Shown: piece after piece, positions 42,456-51,798 of the stretch
Numbering within the stretch: the first letter of the stretch is position 1
Layout: every line of letters starts with the position of its first letter
DNA from: Ectothiorhodospira haloalkaliphila ATCC 51935
GTDB lineage: Bacteria > Pseudomonadota > Gammaproteobacteria > Ectothiorhodospirales > Ectothiorhodospiraceae
Direction of reading: 5' to 3'
Length of the DNA: 64,000 bases
NCBI RefSeq assembly: GCF_000633935.1
Contig: NZ_KK214998.1
Coordinates: 1,708,397-1,772,396 of the forward strand
Notes under the pieces: model-generated
Told to the model about the DNA's origin: nothing
The model's input: the letters and a program-made list of their open reading frames with translations, nothing else
Databases searched by the model: none
Program-made: the position numbers and the translations under genes

Positions 42456-43802
42456 ATGGGCGTCATGTCATTCCTGACGGGATTGACCTTCCCCCGGGGG
42501 ATTCATCCCCCGGAGCTGAAGGAAGACACCCAGCATCAGCCCATCCGGCGTCTGGCGTTTGCGCCTCGCATGGTGGTGCCGCTGCAGCAGCACTTTGGCC
42601 AACCGGCCAAAGCGCTGGTCAGTCGCCACCAGGAGGTGCTGCGCGGTCAGCTCATTGCCGAGGCCGACGGCGACATGTCCGTGCCGCTGCATGCCCCGGT
42701 GACCGGCGTGGTGGAGGGCATTGAATTGATGCCTTCCGCCCGCGGGCCCAAGGGCGAGGCCATCATCATCCGCACCATGCCGGGCGACAGTCAGGCGGTG
42801 CGTTGTGCCAAGCCCCGCAGCGATCTGATGCAGGCCTCGCGCCGGGAGATCGCCCAGGCCATTCAAGATGCGGGTCTGGTGGGGCAGGGCGGCGCCGCGT
42901 TTCCCACCCATGTGAAGTTGTCCGTGCCCAAGGGGCACGCGGTGGACACCCTGGTGGTCAACGGCTGTGAATGCGAGCCCTACCTGACCACCGATCACCG
43001 CATCATGCTGGAGTACACCGATGATGTGATCACCGGTGTTCGCCTGGCCATGCGGGCGGTGGGGGCCGAACGGGCCATCATCGGCGTGGAGGACAACAAG
43101 CCCGACGCCATCAAGGCCTTGCGGGAGCGGCTGGGCAAGGATGATGTGATCTCCGTGGGGGTGGTGAGATCCAAGTATCCCCAGGGCTCGGAGAAGATGC
43201 TCATCAAGGCCCTGCTGAACCGGGAAGTGCCTTCCGGCGGGTTCCCCTATCATGTGGGCGCGGTGGTGAACAACGTGGGGACCATGTCCCAGATCGGTCG
43301 ATTGTTGCCGGCCGGCGAGGGCCTCATCGAGCGAGTGATCACCGTGGCGGGTCCGGGCGTGCAGCGACCGGGCAATTACCTGTTGCCGGTGGGTACGCCC
43401 ATGCGTTACCTGCTGGAACAGGTGGGCTTCCAGGGCGAGGATGCCAGTCATCTCATCCTGGGTGGGCCCATGATGGGGAACACCGTGTCCTCGCTGGATG
43501 TGCCCGTCACTAAAAGTGTCTCAGGGCTGGTGGTGCTCCCGGAGGTGGAGCCGGGCTCGGAGGCTGCGCGAGTGCATCCCTGCATCCGTTGTGGTCGCTG
43601 CGTGGATGCCTGCCCCGTGGGACTCAACCCCTCGGATCTGGGGCGCATGGCCGCCAAGCGGCAGTACGAAACCATGCAGGAACGCCTGCACCTGAGTGAT
43701 TGCTTCGAGTGTGGCTCGTGCGCCTACGTGTGCCCATCCAACATCCCGCTGGTGCAGTACTTCCGTATCGCCAAGGCCCTGAATCGGGAGCGTATTTCGT
43801 GA
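42456..43802 (+). CDS. rnfC: RnfC, NADH-binding Fe-S subunit
   Basis: A 448-residue RnfC. FPRGIHPPELKEDT is the usual N-terminus; VGQGGAAFPTHVKLS and VVNGCECEPYLTTDHRIM form the NADH/FMN-binding region; two [4Fe-4S] motifs follow (HPCIRCGRCVDACPVGLNP and CFECGSCAYVCPSNIPL). It is a compact form without the long repetitive tail of E. coli RsxC. It starts two bases after the PFOR stop and its own stop overlaps the rnfD GTG, confirming that the PFOR is part of the transcription unit. Confidence 0.95.
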   Translation: MGVMSFLTGLTFPRGIHPPELKEDTQHQPIRRLAFAPRMVVPLQQHFGQPAKALVSRHQEVLRGQLIAEADGDMSVPLHAPVTGVVEGIELMPSARGPKGEAIIIRTMPGDSQAVRCAKPRSDLMQASRREIAQAIQDAGLVGQGGAAFPTHVKLSVPKGHAVDTLVVNGCECEPYLTTDHRIMLEYTDDVITGVRLAMRAVGAERAIIGVEDNKPDAIKALRERLGKDDVISVGVVRSKYPQGSEKMLIKALLNREVPSGGFPYHVGAVVNNVGTMSQIGRLLPAGEGLIERVITVAGPGVQRPGNYLLPVGTPMRYLLEQVGFQGEDASHLILGGPMMGNTVSSLDVPVTKSVSGLVVLPEVEPGSEAARVHPCIRCGRCVDACPVGLNPSDLGRMAAKRQYETMQERLHLSDCFECGSCAYVCPSNIPLVQYFRIAKALNRERIS

Positions 43803-44818
43803 CACCGCTGCGTATTGAACTCAAGACCTCGCCGCACCTGAAACAGGCCGGCAGCGTTGAGCAGATCATGCGCAACGTGGTGCTGGCGCTGCTGCCCATC
43901 TGCGGCTTCTCGGTGTATCTGTTCGGCATCAGTGCCCTGGCGCTGATGATCACCACCACGGTCACCTGCGTGGCCACCGAGCAGTTGTTCAACAAGCTGT
44001 CCCGGCGGCCCGGCACCGTGTCCGATTACAGTGCGGTGATCACCGGCCTGCTGCTGGCCCTGACGTTGCCGCCGTCCTTCCCCTTGTGGATGGCGGCCCT
44101 GTCCGGGTTCATCGGCATCGGCCTGGGCAAGGCCATGTTCGGTGGTCTGGGCTTCAACCTGTTCAACCCGGCGCTGATCGGTCGGGCCTTTGCTCAGGCG
44201 GCCTTCCCGGTATCGGTATCCACCTGGACGGTGCCCTTCCACCCGGATCGGTTCACCGAATTCCTGCCCTCCACACTGGCCGCGCCCTTCACGACGCCGG
44301 CTTCGGTGGATGCCTTCACCACGGCCACGCCGCTGGGGGAGTGGAAGTTCCAGGGCATTCACACCGACACCTGGGATCTGCTCAGCGGCATGGTCTCCGG
44401 TTCCGCGGGCGAGACTTCGGCCATCATCATCCTGCTGTGCGGGCTGTATCTCATCGCCCGGCGCATGATGAACTGGCGCATCCCGGCGGCAGTGCTGGGG
44501 GGGGCCTTCCTGACGGCAGCGGTGTTCTATGCCATCGATCCGGAGTTTTATCCCACGCCCTGGTTCGTGCTGTTTTCCGGTGGCCTGATGCTGGGGGCCT
44601 TTTTCATGGCCAGCGACATGGTGGCTTCGCCGGTGACCCGGTCCGGGCTCTGGATCTACGGTCTGCTGATCGGCTTTCTGGCAGTGATCATCCGCTTCTT
44701 CGGCGGCCTGCCCGAGGGGATCATGTACGCCATCCTGCTGGGTAACGCCATGTCACCCCTGATCGAGCGCATGACCCAACCCCGACCCTACGGAACCCGC
44801 AAACGGAGTCAGTCATGA
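43799..44818 (+). CDS. rnfD: RnfD membrane subunit
   Basis: A 339-residue integral membrane protein of the RnfD/NqrB family: SPHLKQAGSVEQIMRNVVLA, DYSAVITGLLLALTLPPSFP and GLGFNLFNPALIGRAFAQAA, with many hydrophobic helices. The Thr for covalent FMN lies in DAFTTATPLGEW. The start is GTG 43799, overlapping the rnfC stop; the stop overlaps the rnfG ATG (ATGA). It forms part of the ion-translocating membrane core. Confidence 0.95.
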   Translation: MTPLRIELKTSPHLKQAGSVEQIMRNVVLALLPICGFSVYLFGISALALMITTTVTCVATEQLFNKLSRRPGTVSDYSAVITGLLLALTLPPSFPLWMAALSGFIGIGLGKAMFGGLGFNLFNPALIGRAFAQAAFPVSVSTWTVPFHPDRFTEFLPSTLAAPFTTPASVDAFTTATPLGEWKFQGIHTDTWDLLSGMVSGSAGETSAIIILLCGLYLIARRMMNWRIPAAVLGGAFLTAAVFYAIDPEFYPTPWFVLFSGGLMLGAFFMASDMVASPVTRSGLWIYGLLIGFLAVIIRFFGGLPEGIMYAILLGNAMSPLIERMTQPRPYGTRKRSQS

Positions 44819-45510
44819 GCACCACGGCATCGGCGGAACCGCAAAGACCGGCGCCCACCTCCAGCATCAAGCTCATCGGCACCCTGGGGCTGATCGCCCT
44901 GTTTTCCGGGTTGATGGTGGTGAGCGTGGTGGAGTTCACCCGGCCCTATATTGCCGAGAACCACCGTATTGCCCTGGAGCGGGCGGTGCTGGAAGTCATC
45001 CCCGGCGCATGGGAAAGGCGTGAGTTCGTGCTCACCGACGAGGGTGTCTTCCCTGCGGGAGAGGCCCCCGGTCCCGGTCGTACCATTCATGCCGGTTTCG
45101 ATGCGGAAGGCACCTTCAAGGGCGTGGCCCTGGAGGCTTCCGGGCGTGGCTATGCGGACATCATCCGCATCCTCTACGGCTATGACCCCGCCTGCGAATG
45201 CGTGGTGGGCATGACCGTGCTGGAGAGCCGCGAGACCCCGGGGCTGGGTGACAAGATCGAGACCGACCCCGCCTTCGTGGCCAATTTCGAGCGTCTGGAT
45301 GCCCGCCTGGCGGCCGACGGCTCGGGCCTGGCCAACCGCATCCGCACGGTGGCCCCGGGCGCTGCCGAGCACCCCTGGGAGATCGATGGCATCACCGGAG
45401 CCACCATCTCCGCGGAGGCCATCGGCAGCATGATTCACCGCAGCGCCGACGGGTTGCTGCCGGAACTGGCCCCCCACTGGGCGGCCTTTGAACAGGATAT
45501 CCAGGACTAA
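44815..45510 (+). CDS. rnfG: RnfG, FMN-bearing periplasmic subunit
   Basis: A 231-residue RnfG/NqrC-like protein with one N-terminal membrane anchor (LIGTLGLIALFSGLMVVSVV) and the FMN-attachment motif DGITGATISAEAI, where the Thr carries FMN. ESRETPGLGDKIET is the family's conserved segment. It lies in the order D-G-E-A, as in other rnf operons, with coupled translation to rnfD. Confidence 0.95.
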   Translation: MSTTASAEPQRPAPTSSIKLIGTLGLIALFSGLMVVSVVEFTRPYIAENHRIALERAVLEVIPGAWERREFVLTDEGVFPAGEAPGPGRTIHAGFDAEGTFKGVALEASGRGYADIIRILYGYDPACECVVGMTVLESRETPGLGDKIETDPAFVANFERLDARLAADGSGLANRIRTVAPGAAEHPWEIDGITGATISAEAIGSMIHRSADGLLPELAPHWAAFEQDIQD

Positions 45511-45513
45511 CCC

Positions 45514-46176
45514 ATGGCGGCCAAGACAGACAAGAAACCGATCACCATGGATACCTTCCTGAGTGGTATCTGGAAGGAAAATCCGGTGTTCGTCATGCTG
45601 CTGGGCATGTGCCCGGTGCTGGCGGTCACCAATTCCGTGGCCAACGCCCTGGCCATGGGCCTGGCGACCACCTTCGTATTGCTGTGCTCCAATGCACTGA
45701 TCTCGGTGCTGCGCCACCACATCCCCAAGGAGGTGCGGATCGCGTCCTATATCGTGATCATCGCCACCTTCGTGACCGTGGTGGACTACCTGATCCACGC
45801 CATCAGCCTGGAGATCTACAACGCCCTGGGCGCCTTCATCCAGCTGATCGTGGCCAACTGCATGATCCTGGGTCGCGCCGAGGCCTTCGCCTCCCGTAAC
45901 CGGCTCAGCGGCACCCTGATCAATGGTCTGGGCATGGGGCTGGGGTTCACCCTTGCCCTGCTGTGCCTGGGTTCGGTGCGTGAGTTGCTGGGTTCCGGCA
46001 CGCTGCTGGGCATCCCGGTCTTTGGTGAGGCCTTCGAGCCCTGGGTGATCATGCTGCTGCCGCCGGGCGGGTTCTTCGTCCTGGGTGTCTGGCTGCTGCT
46101 GTTCGCCTGGATCAAGGAAAGACAGATCAAACGTGCCGCTGCCGGCACCGGGGAGGCTGCCGCTCATGCACGCTGA
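45514..46176 (+). CDS. rnfE: RnfE membrane subunit
   Basis: A 220-residue RnfE/NqrD-type protein: [40 protein letters not shown] and [19 protein letters not shown], with six hydrophobic helices. It pairs with RnfA in the membrane. The conserved Cys (CPVLA, NCMILG) help hold the intramembrane Fe-S centre described for Rnf/Nqr. The 3' end overlaps rnfA by 11 bp. Confidence 0.95.
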   Translation: MAAKTDKKPITMDTFLSGIWKENPVFVMLLGMCPVLAVTNSVANALAMGLATTFVLLCSNALISVLRHHIPKEVRIASYIVIIATFVTVVDYLIHAISLEIYNALGAFIQLIVANCMILGRAEAFASRNRLSGTLINGLGMGLGFTLALLCLGSVRELLGSGTLLGIPVFGEAFEPWVIMLLPPGGFFVLGVWLLLFAWIKERQIKRAAAGTGEAAAHAR

Positions 46177-46747
46177 TTCCATTGCCTTCATCTTTTTGAA
46201 TGCGGCCATCATCAACAACTTCGTGCTGGCCTTGTTCCTGGGGATCTGCCCGTTGCTGGGGGTGTCCGGCAAGCTCACCACGGCCTTTTCCATGGGCATG
46301 GCCACGGCCTTCGTGATGCTGATCAGCTCGGTCTCCGCCTGGCTGATCAACGAGGTGCTCACCCATTTTGACCTGGAATTCCTGCGACTGATCGCCTATA
46401 TCGCGGTGATCGCCTCGGCGGTGCAGCTGGTGGAGATGATCATCAAAAAGTACAGCCCGCCCCTGTACCAGGCGTTGGGCATCTTTCTGCCGCTGATCAC
46501 CACCAACTGCGCCATCCTGGGTGTGGCCCTGTTCCAGACCAACTATGAGTACAACTTCGTGCAGTCGGTGTTCTACAGCCTGGGTGCGGGGGCCGGCTTC
46601 ATCTTGGCCATCGTGCTGATGGCCGGCCTGCGGGAGAAGCTGGAACTGGCGGACGTGCCCTCCATCGCCCGTGGCGCCGCCATGAGCCTGATGCTGGCGG
46701 GCATCCTGTCCCTGGCCTTCATGGGCTTCGCGGGCCTGGGGGGCTGA
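46166..46747 (+). CDS. rnfA: RnfA membrane subunit
   Basis: A 193-residue RnfA/NqrE-type protein: [60 protein letters not shown] and [12 protein letters not shown]. Six hydrophobic helices in inverted topology relative to RnfE. ATG 46166 lies within the end of rnfE. It is the last canonical rnf gene. No rnfH or apbE is in the window. Confidence 0.95.
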   Translation: MHADSIAFIFLNAAIINNFVLALFLGICPLLGVSGKLTTAFSMGMATAFVMLISSVSAWLINEVLTHFDLEFLRLIAYIAVIASAVQLVEMIIKKYSPPLYQALGIFLPLITTNCAILGVALFQTNYEYNFVQSVFYSLGAGAGFILAIVLMAGLREKLELADVPSIARGAAMSLMLAGILSLAFMGFAGLGG

Positions 46748-46753
46748 TTGCGC

Positions 46754-46966
46754 ATGATCCAGTACCTGGTCGCCTTTCTGATCATCTTCGCCCTTTTCAC
46801 CGGCTGGGTACTGGTCCAGCACGCCGCCCGCCGCTTTGCCCAGCGCCACCCGGAGTTCGGCCCCCCCAAGGAAGAAGGCGCCGGCTGCGCCTCCGGTTGC
46901 TGCAGCTGCGCCGCAGCCGCCTCCTGCGGCAAGAAAGAGCCGAAGGGGACAGACCCCTTTTCCTGA
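46754..46966 (+). CDS. Small membrane protein with Cys-rich tail at the end of the rnf operon
   Basis: A 70-residue protein: one membrane helix (IQYLVAFLIIFALFTGWVLV), a linker (QRHPEFGPPKEEGAG) and a Cys-rich tail (CASGCCSCAAAASCGKKEP) with five Cys. It resembles in layout the NqrM maturation factor of Na+-NQR, a short membrane protein with conserved Cys, and may act in Fe-S or flavin maturation of Rnf; that role is inference. ATG 46754 is six bases after the rnfA stop. Its last codons fall in a repeated GC hairpin, so the C-terminus may be altered. Confidence 0.68.
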   Translation: MIQYLVAFLIIFALFTGWVLVQHAARRFAQRHPEFGPPKEEGAGCASGCCSCAAAASCGKKEPKGTDPFS

Positions 46967-47083
46967 AAAGGGGGGGGCCACCCCCTTGTTCTTCCCCTTG
47001 CCAACGTCGGCGCGAATCGTTGAAATGGAACAGGGGGCAGTCCCCATTTGTTCATTTGTTGAAAACGGGGTCTGGCCCCTCTT
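46944..47083. repeat. GGGGACAGACCCC-type hairpin repeats
   Basis: Three short palindromic units lie between the rnf operon and the next gene: GGGGACAGACCCC near 46946, GGGGGCAGTCCCC near 47034 and GGGGTCTGGCCCC near 47067. Each has an adjacent AAAA/TTTT run. Their similarity suggests one small interspersed repeat type. Confidence 0.5.
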
Positions 47084-47100
47084 CTGAAAGGATGCCCTGA

Positions 47101-47814
47101 ATGAGAACGCTGCTGATCATCAAGACGGGGACCAAGATCCCTTCGCTGCAGGATCATCCCGGTGATTACGGGGACTGGATCGCCCGCGGGATGGGCTGGT
47201 CTTTGGATCAGGTTCGGGTGGTTGACGTGCAGGCGGGGGAGGCCTTGCCGGATGCTGGCAGCATCGCGGCCGTGGCCATCACCGGATCTGGCGCCATGGT
47301 GACCGAGCAGGCTGACTGGATGGTGCGCACGGCCCACTGGCTGACAGGGGCGGTGGACCGGGGTGTGCCGATCCTGGGGATCTGCTTCGGTCACCAGTTG
47401 CTGGCCTGGGCCCTGGGGGGGCATGTGGACTATAACCCCCGGGGTATCGAGGTGGGCACCACCGCGGTGCATCTGACTGATGCGGCCGCCGGCGATCCTC
47501 TATTAAGCGTATTACCCAAGGCATTTCCGGCCCAGGTGAGTCACAGCCAGTCGGTGCTCACCCTGCCGGCGGGTGCGGTGCGCCTGGGCTGGAGTGACAT
47601 GGACGACCATCAGGGCTTCCGTTTCGGCGAGCGGGCCTGGGGGCTGCAGTTCCACCCGGAGTTCGATGAGCGCATCGTGCCCCATTACGTGGAGTACTAC
47701 CGGCAGCGACTGGCGGAACAGGGGCTTGGCGCTGATGATCTGCTCCGTCAGGTACGGGCGGCCCCGGAGAGTGAGGGGGTGCTCGGGCAGTTCGGGGTTC
47801 TGGTGCGGGCGTAA
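47101..47814 (+). CDS. Class I glutamine amidotransferase-like protein
   Basis: A 237-residue stand-alone GATase: VAITGSGAMVTEQADWM, the nucleophile elbow ILGICFGHQLLAWALGG (Cys) and WGLQFHPEFDERI (His-Glu). It resembles GuaA-type amidotransferase domains without a synthetase partner (YfeJ type), so the ammonia acceptor is unknown. ATG 47101; AAAGG lies upstream. It converges with hrpA, 31 bases apart. Confidence 0.9.
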   Translation: MRTLLIIKTGTKIPSLQDHPGDYGDWIARGMGWSLDQVRVVDVQAGEALPDAGSIAAVAITGSGAMVTEQADWMVRTAHWLTGAVDRGVPILGICFGHQLLAWALGGHVDYNPRGIEVGTTAVHLTDAAAGDPLLSVLPKAFPAQVSHSQSVLTLPAGAVRLGWSDMDDHQGFRFGERAWGLQFHPEFDERIVPHYVEYYRQRLAEQGLGADDLLRQVRAAPESEGVLGQFGVLVRA

Positions 47815-47845
47815 AGCCGGGAAGGGGGCGTCGAAGCCTCCGGCG

Positions 47846-50800
47846 TCAGGCCCGATCCAGCGCCTTTCGATCCTCCTCCAGCCGCTTCACCGACACCTTC
47901 TCGACGGTCCGGATCTCCTGGGCGAACAGTGAAAGGCGCAACTCCTCGATGCGCCAGCGATAGCGCTGCAACTCCGCTTCACGCTCAGGGTGCACACCTG
48001 CCTGCAGACGGGCCTTGCAATCCTCCCACAGGGGCTCGATGTCCACCCGGGCGCGGCGGTCCTTGTCCGGAGCCTGGTCCAGGCGCTCCAGACGACGCTC
48101 GATGCCGGCCAGGTACTGCGGATATCGGGCCAGCCACTGGGGCGGGGTCTCCAGCAGGAAATGCGGGTAGATCAGGTGATCCAGCTGATCCCGCACATCC
48201 CCCGCTGCCTCGATCCAGGACAGGGGCAGGGCACCCTTCAGGCGTGAGCGGATGCCCTGGTAGGCCTCCAGGATCGTGCCCAGCTGCTCACATAGTTCGT
48301 TGCACTGCCCCACCAACTCACTGCGCCCGGCCTCCAGGCGTGCTTCGAAGGCCTCGGCGTCACGGGGCCAGGGCTCGGCCATGAACACCCGCTCCACGGC
48401 GGCGAAGACCAGGTCATCCTTCAGGACTTCGCAGCGATCCACCGCGTTGTACTGCAGGCACAGGCGCTGGATGTCGGGCAGGTGGCGGTAGAGGTATTTC
48501 ACCTGATCCCGAACCCCCAGCATGAACAGCCGACGCAGCCCGGCCCGATGCGTGGCCCGGGCCCGCACGGGGCTATCGATGATCACCCGGGCAACGCTGT
48601 CGCCACGGTCCTCCAGGGCCGGGTAGCCCTTCAGTGTGGCCCCGTGCTGCTCGAACTCCACCGATTCCTCCAGGGGACCAAAGTCCCACTGGGTGATCCC
48701 CTCACGCTCGAAGCCCTCGGGGCGATGTTCCTCGAAGCTTTCCTGGGCATGACCGGACAGTTCGGCCTTGAGGCCCTCCAGATCCCGCCCGGCGGTCAGC
48801 TCTTGTCCTTGGGCATCCACCACCCGGTAACGCAGGATCAGATGGGGCTCGAGCCTGTCCGGATGCCATTCATCCAGGGGGATGTCGGTGCCGGTGATCT
48901 CCCGCAGCGCCCGGCTGATGGCAGGGATCAGCGGCCCCCGTGGCTCCCCCATTCGCCCCAGGGCGGCCTTGGCAAACTCCGGGGCCGGCACGAAATGGCG
49001 TCTGATGGCCTTGGGCAGGCTCTTGATCAGGGCAGTGACCTTCTCCTCCAGCAGGCCGGGGACCAGCCAGTCGCCCACGTCAGGGTCCAGGGCATTCAGG
49101 GCCGCCAGCGGCACGGTGAGGGTGACGCCGTCGGCCTCGTGGCCCGGGTCAAAATGGTAGCTCAGGGGCAGACGCAGCCCGCTGGTGTGCAGCGAGTCGG
49201 GGAACTGATCCGCATCCAGTCCCGGGGCGTCGCGCTGCAGCAGGGTGTCCCGGTCCAGATGCAGGATGGACGGATCTTCCCGTTCCGCTTGCTTGCGCCA
49301 GCGCTCGAAGGAGGCGGCATCGTGCACCTTGGCGGGGAGGCGGCTGTCGTAGAAGTCGTACAGCACCTGCTCGTCGGCCAGCAGGTCGCGGCGCCGCCCC
49401 CGGGCCTCCAGGTCCTCGATCTCCTGGATCAGGTCCCGATTATGGACCAGGGCCTCGGCGCGACTGCGCAGGCGCCCGGCTACCAGTCCCTCGCGGATGA
49501 ACACCTGGCGGGCATCCTCCGGGGCCACGCGCCCATAGTTCACCTTGCGCTTGGGATTGATGATCAGGCCGTGCAGGGTGATGCGATCGTAGGCCCCCAC
49601 GGTGCCCCGCCGGGGCTCGAAGTGGGGATCGAAATAGTGATGCTTGAGCAGGTGACCGGCCACGGTTTCCAACCAGTCGGGCCGGATGGCGGCGCACTCC
49701 CGGGCATACACCCGTGTGGTCTCGGCGATCTCTGCCGCCATCACCCAGCCCGGTGAGCCCTTGAACAGGCCCGATCCCGGGTGGATATGGAAGCGACGGT
49801 TACGCGCGCCCAGATAATCGCCCCGCTCGGTCTTCACGCCGATCTGATTCACCAGGCCGGTGAGCAGGGCGCGGTGGATGGCGGCGGGTTCGGCGGGTTC
49901 CTGATTCTCCTTCAGACCCAATTCGTTGAGATGCTGGCGCAGCTGGCCGTGCAGATCCTGCCATTCGCGCATGCGTAGGAAGGATATGAATTCCTCCCGG
50001 CACCAGGCCCGCAGCTTGGACTGGGACAGGTGCCGGGACTGTTCCCGCCAGGCCTTCCATAGGTTCAGATAGCTCAGGAAGTCCGATCCGGGTTCCCTGT
50101 AACGGGCGTGGGCCTCGTCGGCCGCCTGACGTTTGTCGGCAGGCCGTTCCCTCGGATCCTGGATGGCCAGCAGGGAGACGATCAGGTTCACCTCCGCCAG
50201 GGCCTGCTCGCGGGCACCGGCCAGGAGCATGGCGCCCAGCATGGGGTCCACCGGCAGCCGGGCCAGTTGCCGACCGACGTCGGTGATCCGGTGGGCCCCG
50301 TCCACCGCCTGAAGGGTTTCCAGGAGTTTGAAGCCATCGCGGATCAGGCGGGTATCCGGGGGTTCCACAAAGGGGAACTGCTCCGGATCGCCCAGATTGA
50401 GATGGGCCATCTGCAGGATCACAGAGGCCAGGTTGGAGCGCAGTATCTCCGGGTCGGTGTACTCGGGCCGCAGCGCGAAGTCTTCCTCGGCATACAGACG
50501 CACACAGATGCCGGGGCCGAGTCGCCCACAGCGCCCCGCGCGCTGATTGGCCGAGGCCTGGGAGATGGGCTCCAGGGACAGTCGCTGCACCCGGGAGCGC
50601 CAGGCATAGCGTGCCACCCGTGCCAGGCCCGAGTCGATCACATAGCGGATGCCGGGGACGGTGAGGGCGGTCTCCGCCACGTTGGTGGCCAGCACCACCC
50701 GTCGGCCGGTATGGGGGGCGAACACCTTGTTCTGCTCCGCCGCCGAGAGCCGGGCATAAAGCGGCAGGATTTCCGTGTGTTTGGGGTGATGCTTGCGCAG

Positions 50801-51724
50801 GGCCTCAGCGGCCTCGCGGATCTCCCGCTCCCCGGGCAGGAATACAAGGATGTCGCCACGGCCCTCGGCGGCCAGTTCGTCCACGGCCTGCAGCAGGGCA
50901 TCGTTGAGATCCCGATCGGTATCGGCATCATCGTCCCCCGTCACCGGGCGATAGCGGACCTCCACCGGGTAGGTGCGCCCGGGCACGGTGTAGATGGGGG
51001 CATTGTCGAAATGCCCCGCGATCAGCTCCGGCGCCAGGGTGGCGGAGGTGATGATCAGCTTCAGATCAGGTCGACGGGGCAGGAGGCGCTTGAGATAGCC
51101 CAGCAGGAAGTCGATGTTGAGGCTGCGCTCATGGGCCTCGTCGATGATCAGGGTGTCGTAGGCGGTGAGGTCCGGGTCGGAGCGCAGTTCCGCCAGCAGG
51201 ATGCCGTCGGTCATGAGCTTGATGTGGCTTCGCGGACCCACGTGGTCGGAAAAACGCACCTTGAAGCCGACGGTCTCGCCAACACGGCCATGCAGTTCCT
51301 CGGCGATGCGGTTGGCCACCGAGCGTGCGGCGATGCGTCGTGGCTGGGTGTGGCCGATGAGGCCATCCACGCCCCGGCCCAGGGACAGGCAGATCTTGGG
51401 GAGCTGGGTGGTCTTGCCCGAGCCGGTCTCGCCGCAGATCACCACCACCTGGTGTTGAGTGATGAGTTTGGCGATCTCATCACGGTGGGCGCTGACGGGC
51501 AGATCTTCGGGGAAATCGGGCTTGGGCAGCGCGGTCAGGCGCTGTTCACGAGCCTGTGTGGAGGCCTGGATGCGTTGCTCAAGCCGAGTCTGCAGACGAT
51601 CGGCGGGTTTGCCGGCGTTCAGGCGGCGACGCAGGCGGTCCACATCCTTGGCCAGGGTAGGGCGGTCGGGGGCCAGGCAATGGGGCAGGCGGGATAGCAG
51701 GGTGTCGGGGGAGGGGGTGGACAT
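47846..51724 (-). CDS. hrpA: HrpA, DEAH-box ATP-dependent RNA helicase
   Basis: 1292 residues, the normal HrpA length. Helicase core: VVVICGETGSGKTTQLPKIC (Walker A), TQPRRIAARSVANRIAEEL, TLIIDEAHERSLNIDF (DEAH), KLIITSATLAPE (motif III), VLATNVAETALTVPGIRYVI and QASANQRAGRCGRLGPGICV (motif VI). The long C-terminal DUF3418-type extension (about 650-1292) is present. HrpA resolves stalled, collided ribosomes and processes mRNA. ATG 51724 fits the family start. Single gene, convergent to the amidotransferase. Confidence 0.97.
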   Translation of the reverse strand: MSTPSPDTLLSRLPHCLAPDRPTLAKDVDRLRRRLNAGKPADRLQTRLEQRIQASTQAREQRLTALPKPDFPEDLPVSAHRDEIAKLITQHQVVVICGETGSGKTTQLPKICLSLGRGVDGLIGHTQPRRIAARSVANRIAEELHGRVGETVGFKVRFSDHVGPRSHIKLMTDGILLAELRSDPDLTAYDTLIIDEAHERSLNIDFLLGYLKRLLPRRPDLKLIITSATLAPELIAGHFDNAPIYTVPGRTYPVEVRYRPVTGDDDADTDRDLNDALLQAVDELAAEGRGDILVFLPGEREIREAAEALRKHHPKHTEILPLYARLSAAEQNKVFAPHTGRRVVLATNVAETALTVPGIRYVIDSGLARVARYAWRSRVQRLSLEPISQASANQRAGRCGRLGPGICVRLYAEEDFALRPEYTDPEILRSNLASVILQMAHLNLGDPEQFPFVEPPDTRLIRDGFKLLETLQAVDGAHRITDVGRQLARLPVDPMLGAMLLAGAREQALAEVNLIVSLLAIQDPRERPADKRQAADEAHARYREPGSDFLSYLNLWKAWREQSRHLSQSKLRAWCREEFISFLRMREWQDLHGQLRQHLNELGLKENQEPAEPAAIHRALLTGLVNQIGVKTERGDYLGARNRRFHIHPGSGLFKGSPGWVMAAEIAETTRVYARECAAIRPDWLETVAGHLLKHHYFDPHFEPRRGTVGAYDRITLHGLIINPKRKVNYGRVAPEDARQVFIREGLVAGRLRSRAEALVHNRDLIQEIEDLEARGRRRDLLADEQVLYDFYDSRLPAKVHDAASFERWRKQAEREDPSILHLDRDTLLQRDAPGLDADQFPDSLHTSGLRLPLSYHFDPGHEADGVTLTVPLAALNALDPDVGDWLVPGLLEEKVTALIKSLPKAIRRHFVPAPEFAKAALGRMGEPRGPLIPAISRALREITGTDIPLDEWHPDRLEPHLILRYRVVDAQGQELTAGRDLEGLKAELSGHAQESFEEHRPEGFEREGITQWDFGPLEESVEFEQHGATLKGYPALEDRGDSVARVIIDSPVRARATHRAGLRRLFMLGVRDQVKYLYRHLPDIQRLCLQYNAVDRCEVLKDDLVFAAVERVFMAEPWPRDAEAFEARLEAGRSELVGQCNELCEQLGTILEAYQGIRSRLKGALPLSWIEAAGDVRDQLDHLIYPHFLLETPPQWLARYPQYLAGIERRLERLDQAPDKDRRARVDIEPLWEDCKARLQAGVHPEREAELQRYRWRIEELRLSLFAQEIRTVEKVSVKRLEEDRKALDRA

Positions 51725-51749
51725 GGCGCCTATTTTGCCTTGGGCCGGC

Positions 51750-51785
51750 CCTCACCCCAACCCCTCTCCCCGAGGGGGAGAGGGG
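51750..51785. repeat. CCCTCTCCCC/GGGGAGAGGG palindromic repeat
   Basis: CCCCTCTCCCC at 51761-51771 pairs with GGGGAGAGGGG at 51775-51785 over a three-base loop, preceded by CCTCACCCCAA. This is a very common intergenic palindrome of GC-rich proteobacteria. It separates hrpA from the SPOR gene. Confidence 0.65.
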
Positions 51786-51798
51786 CTCAGGAGGGGCT

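Noticed and set aside
50108-51697. Long plus-strand frame opposite hrpA
   Set aside because: No domain; all helicase motifs are on the minus strand.
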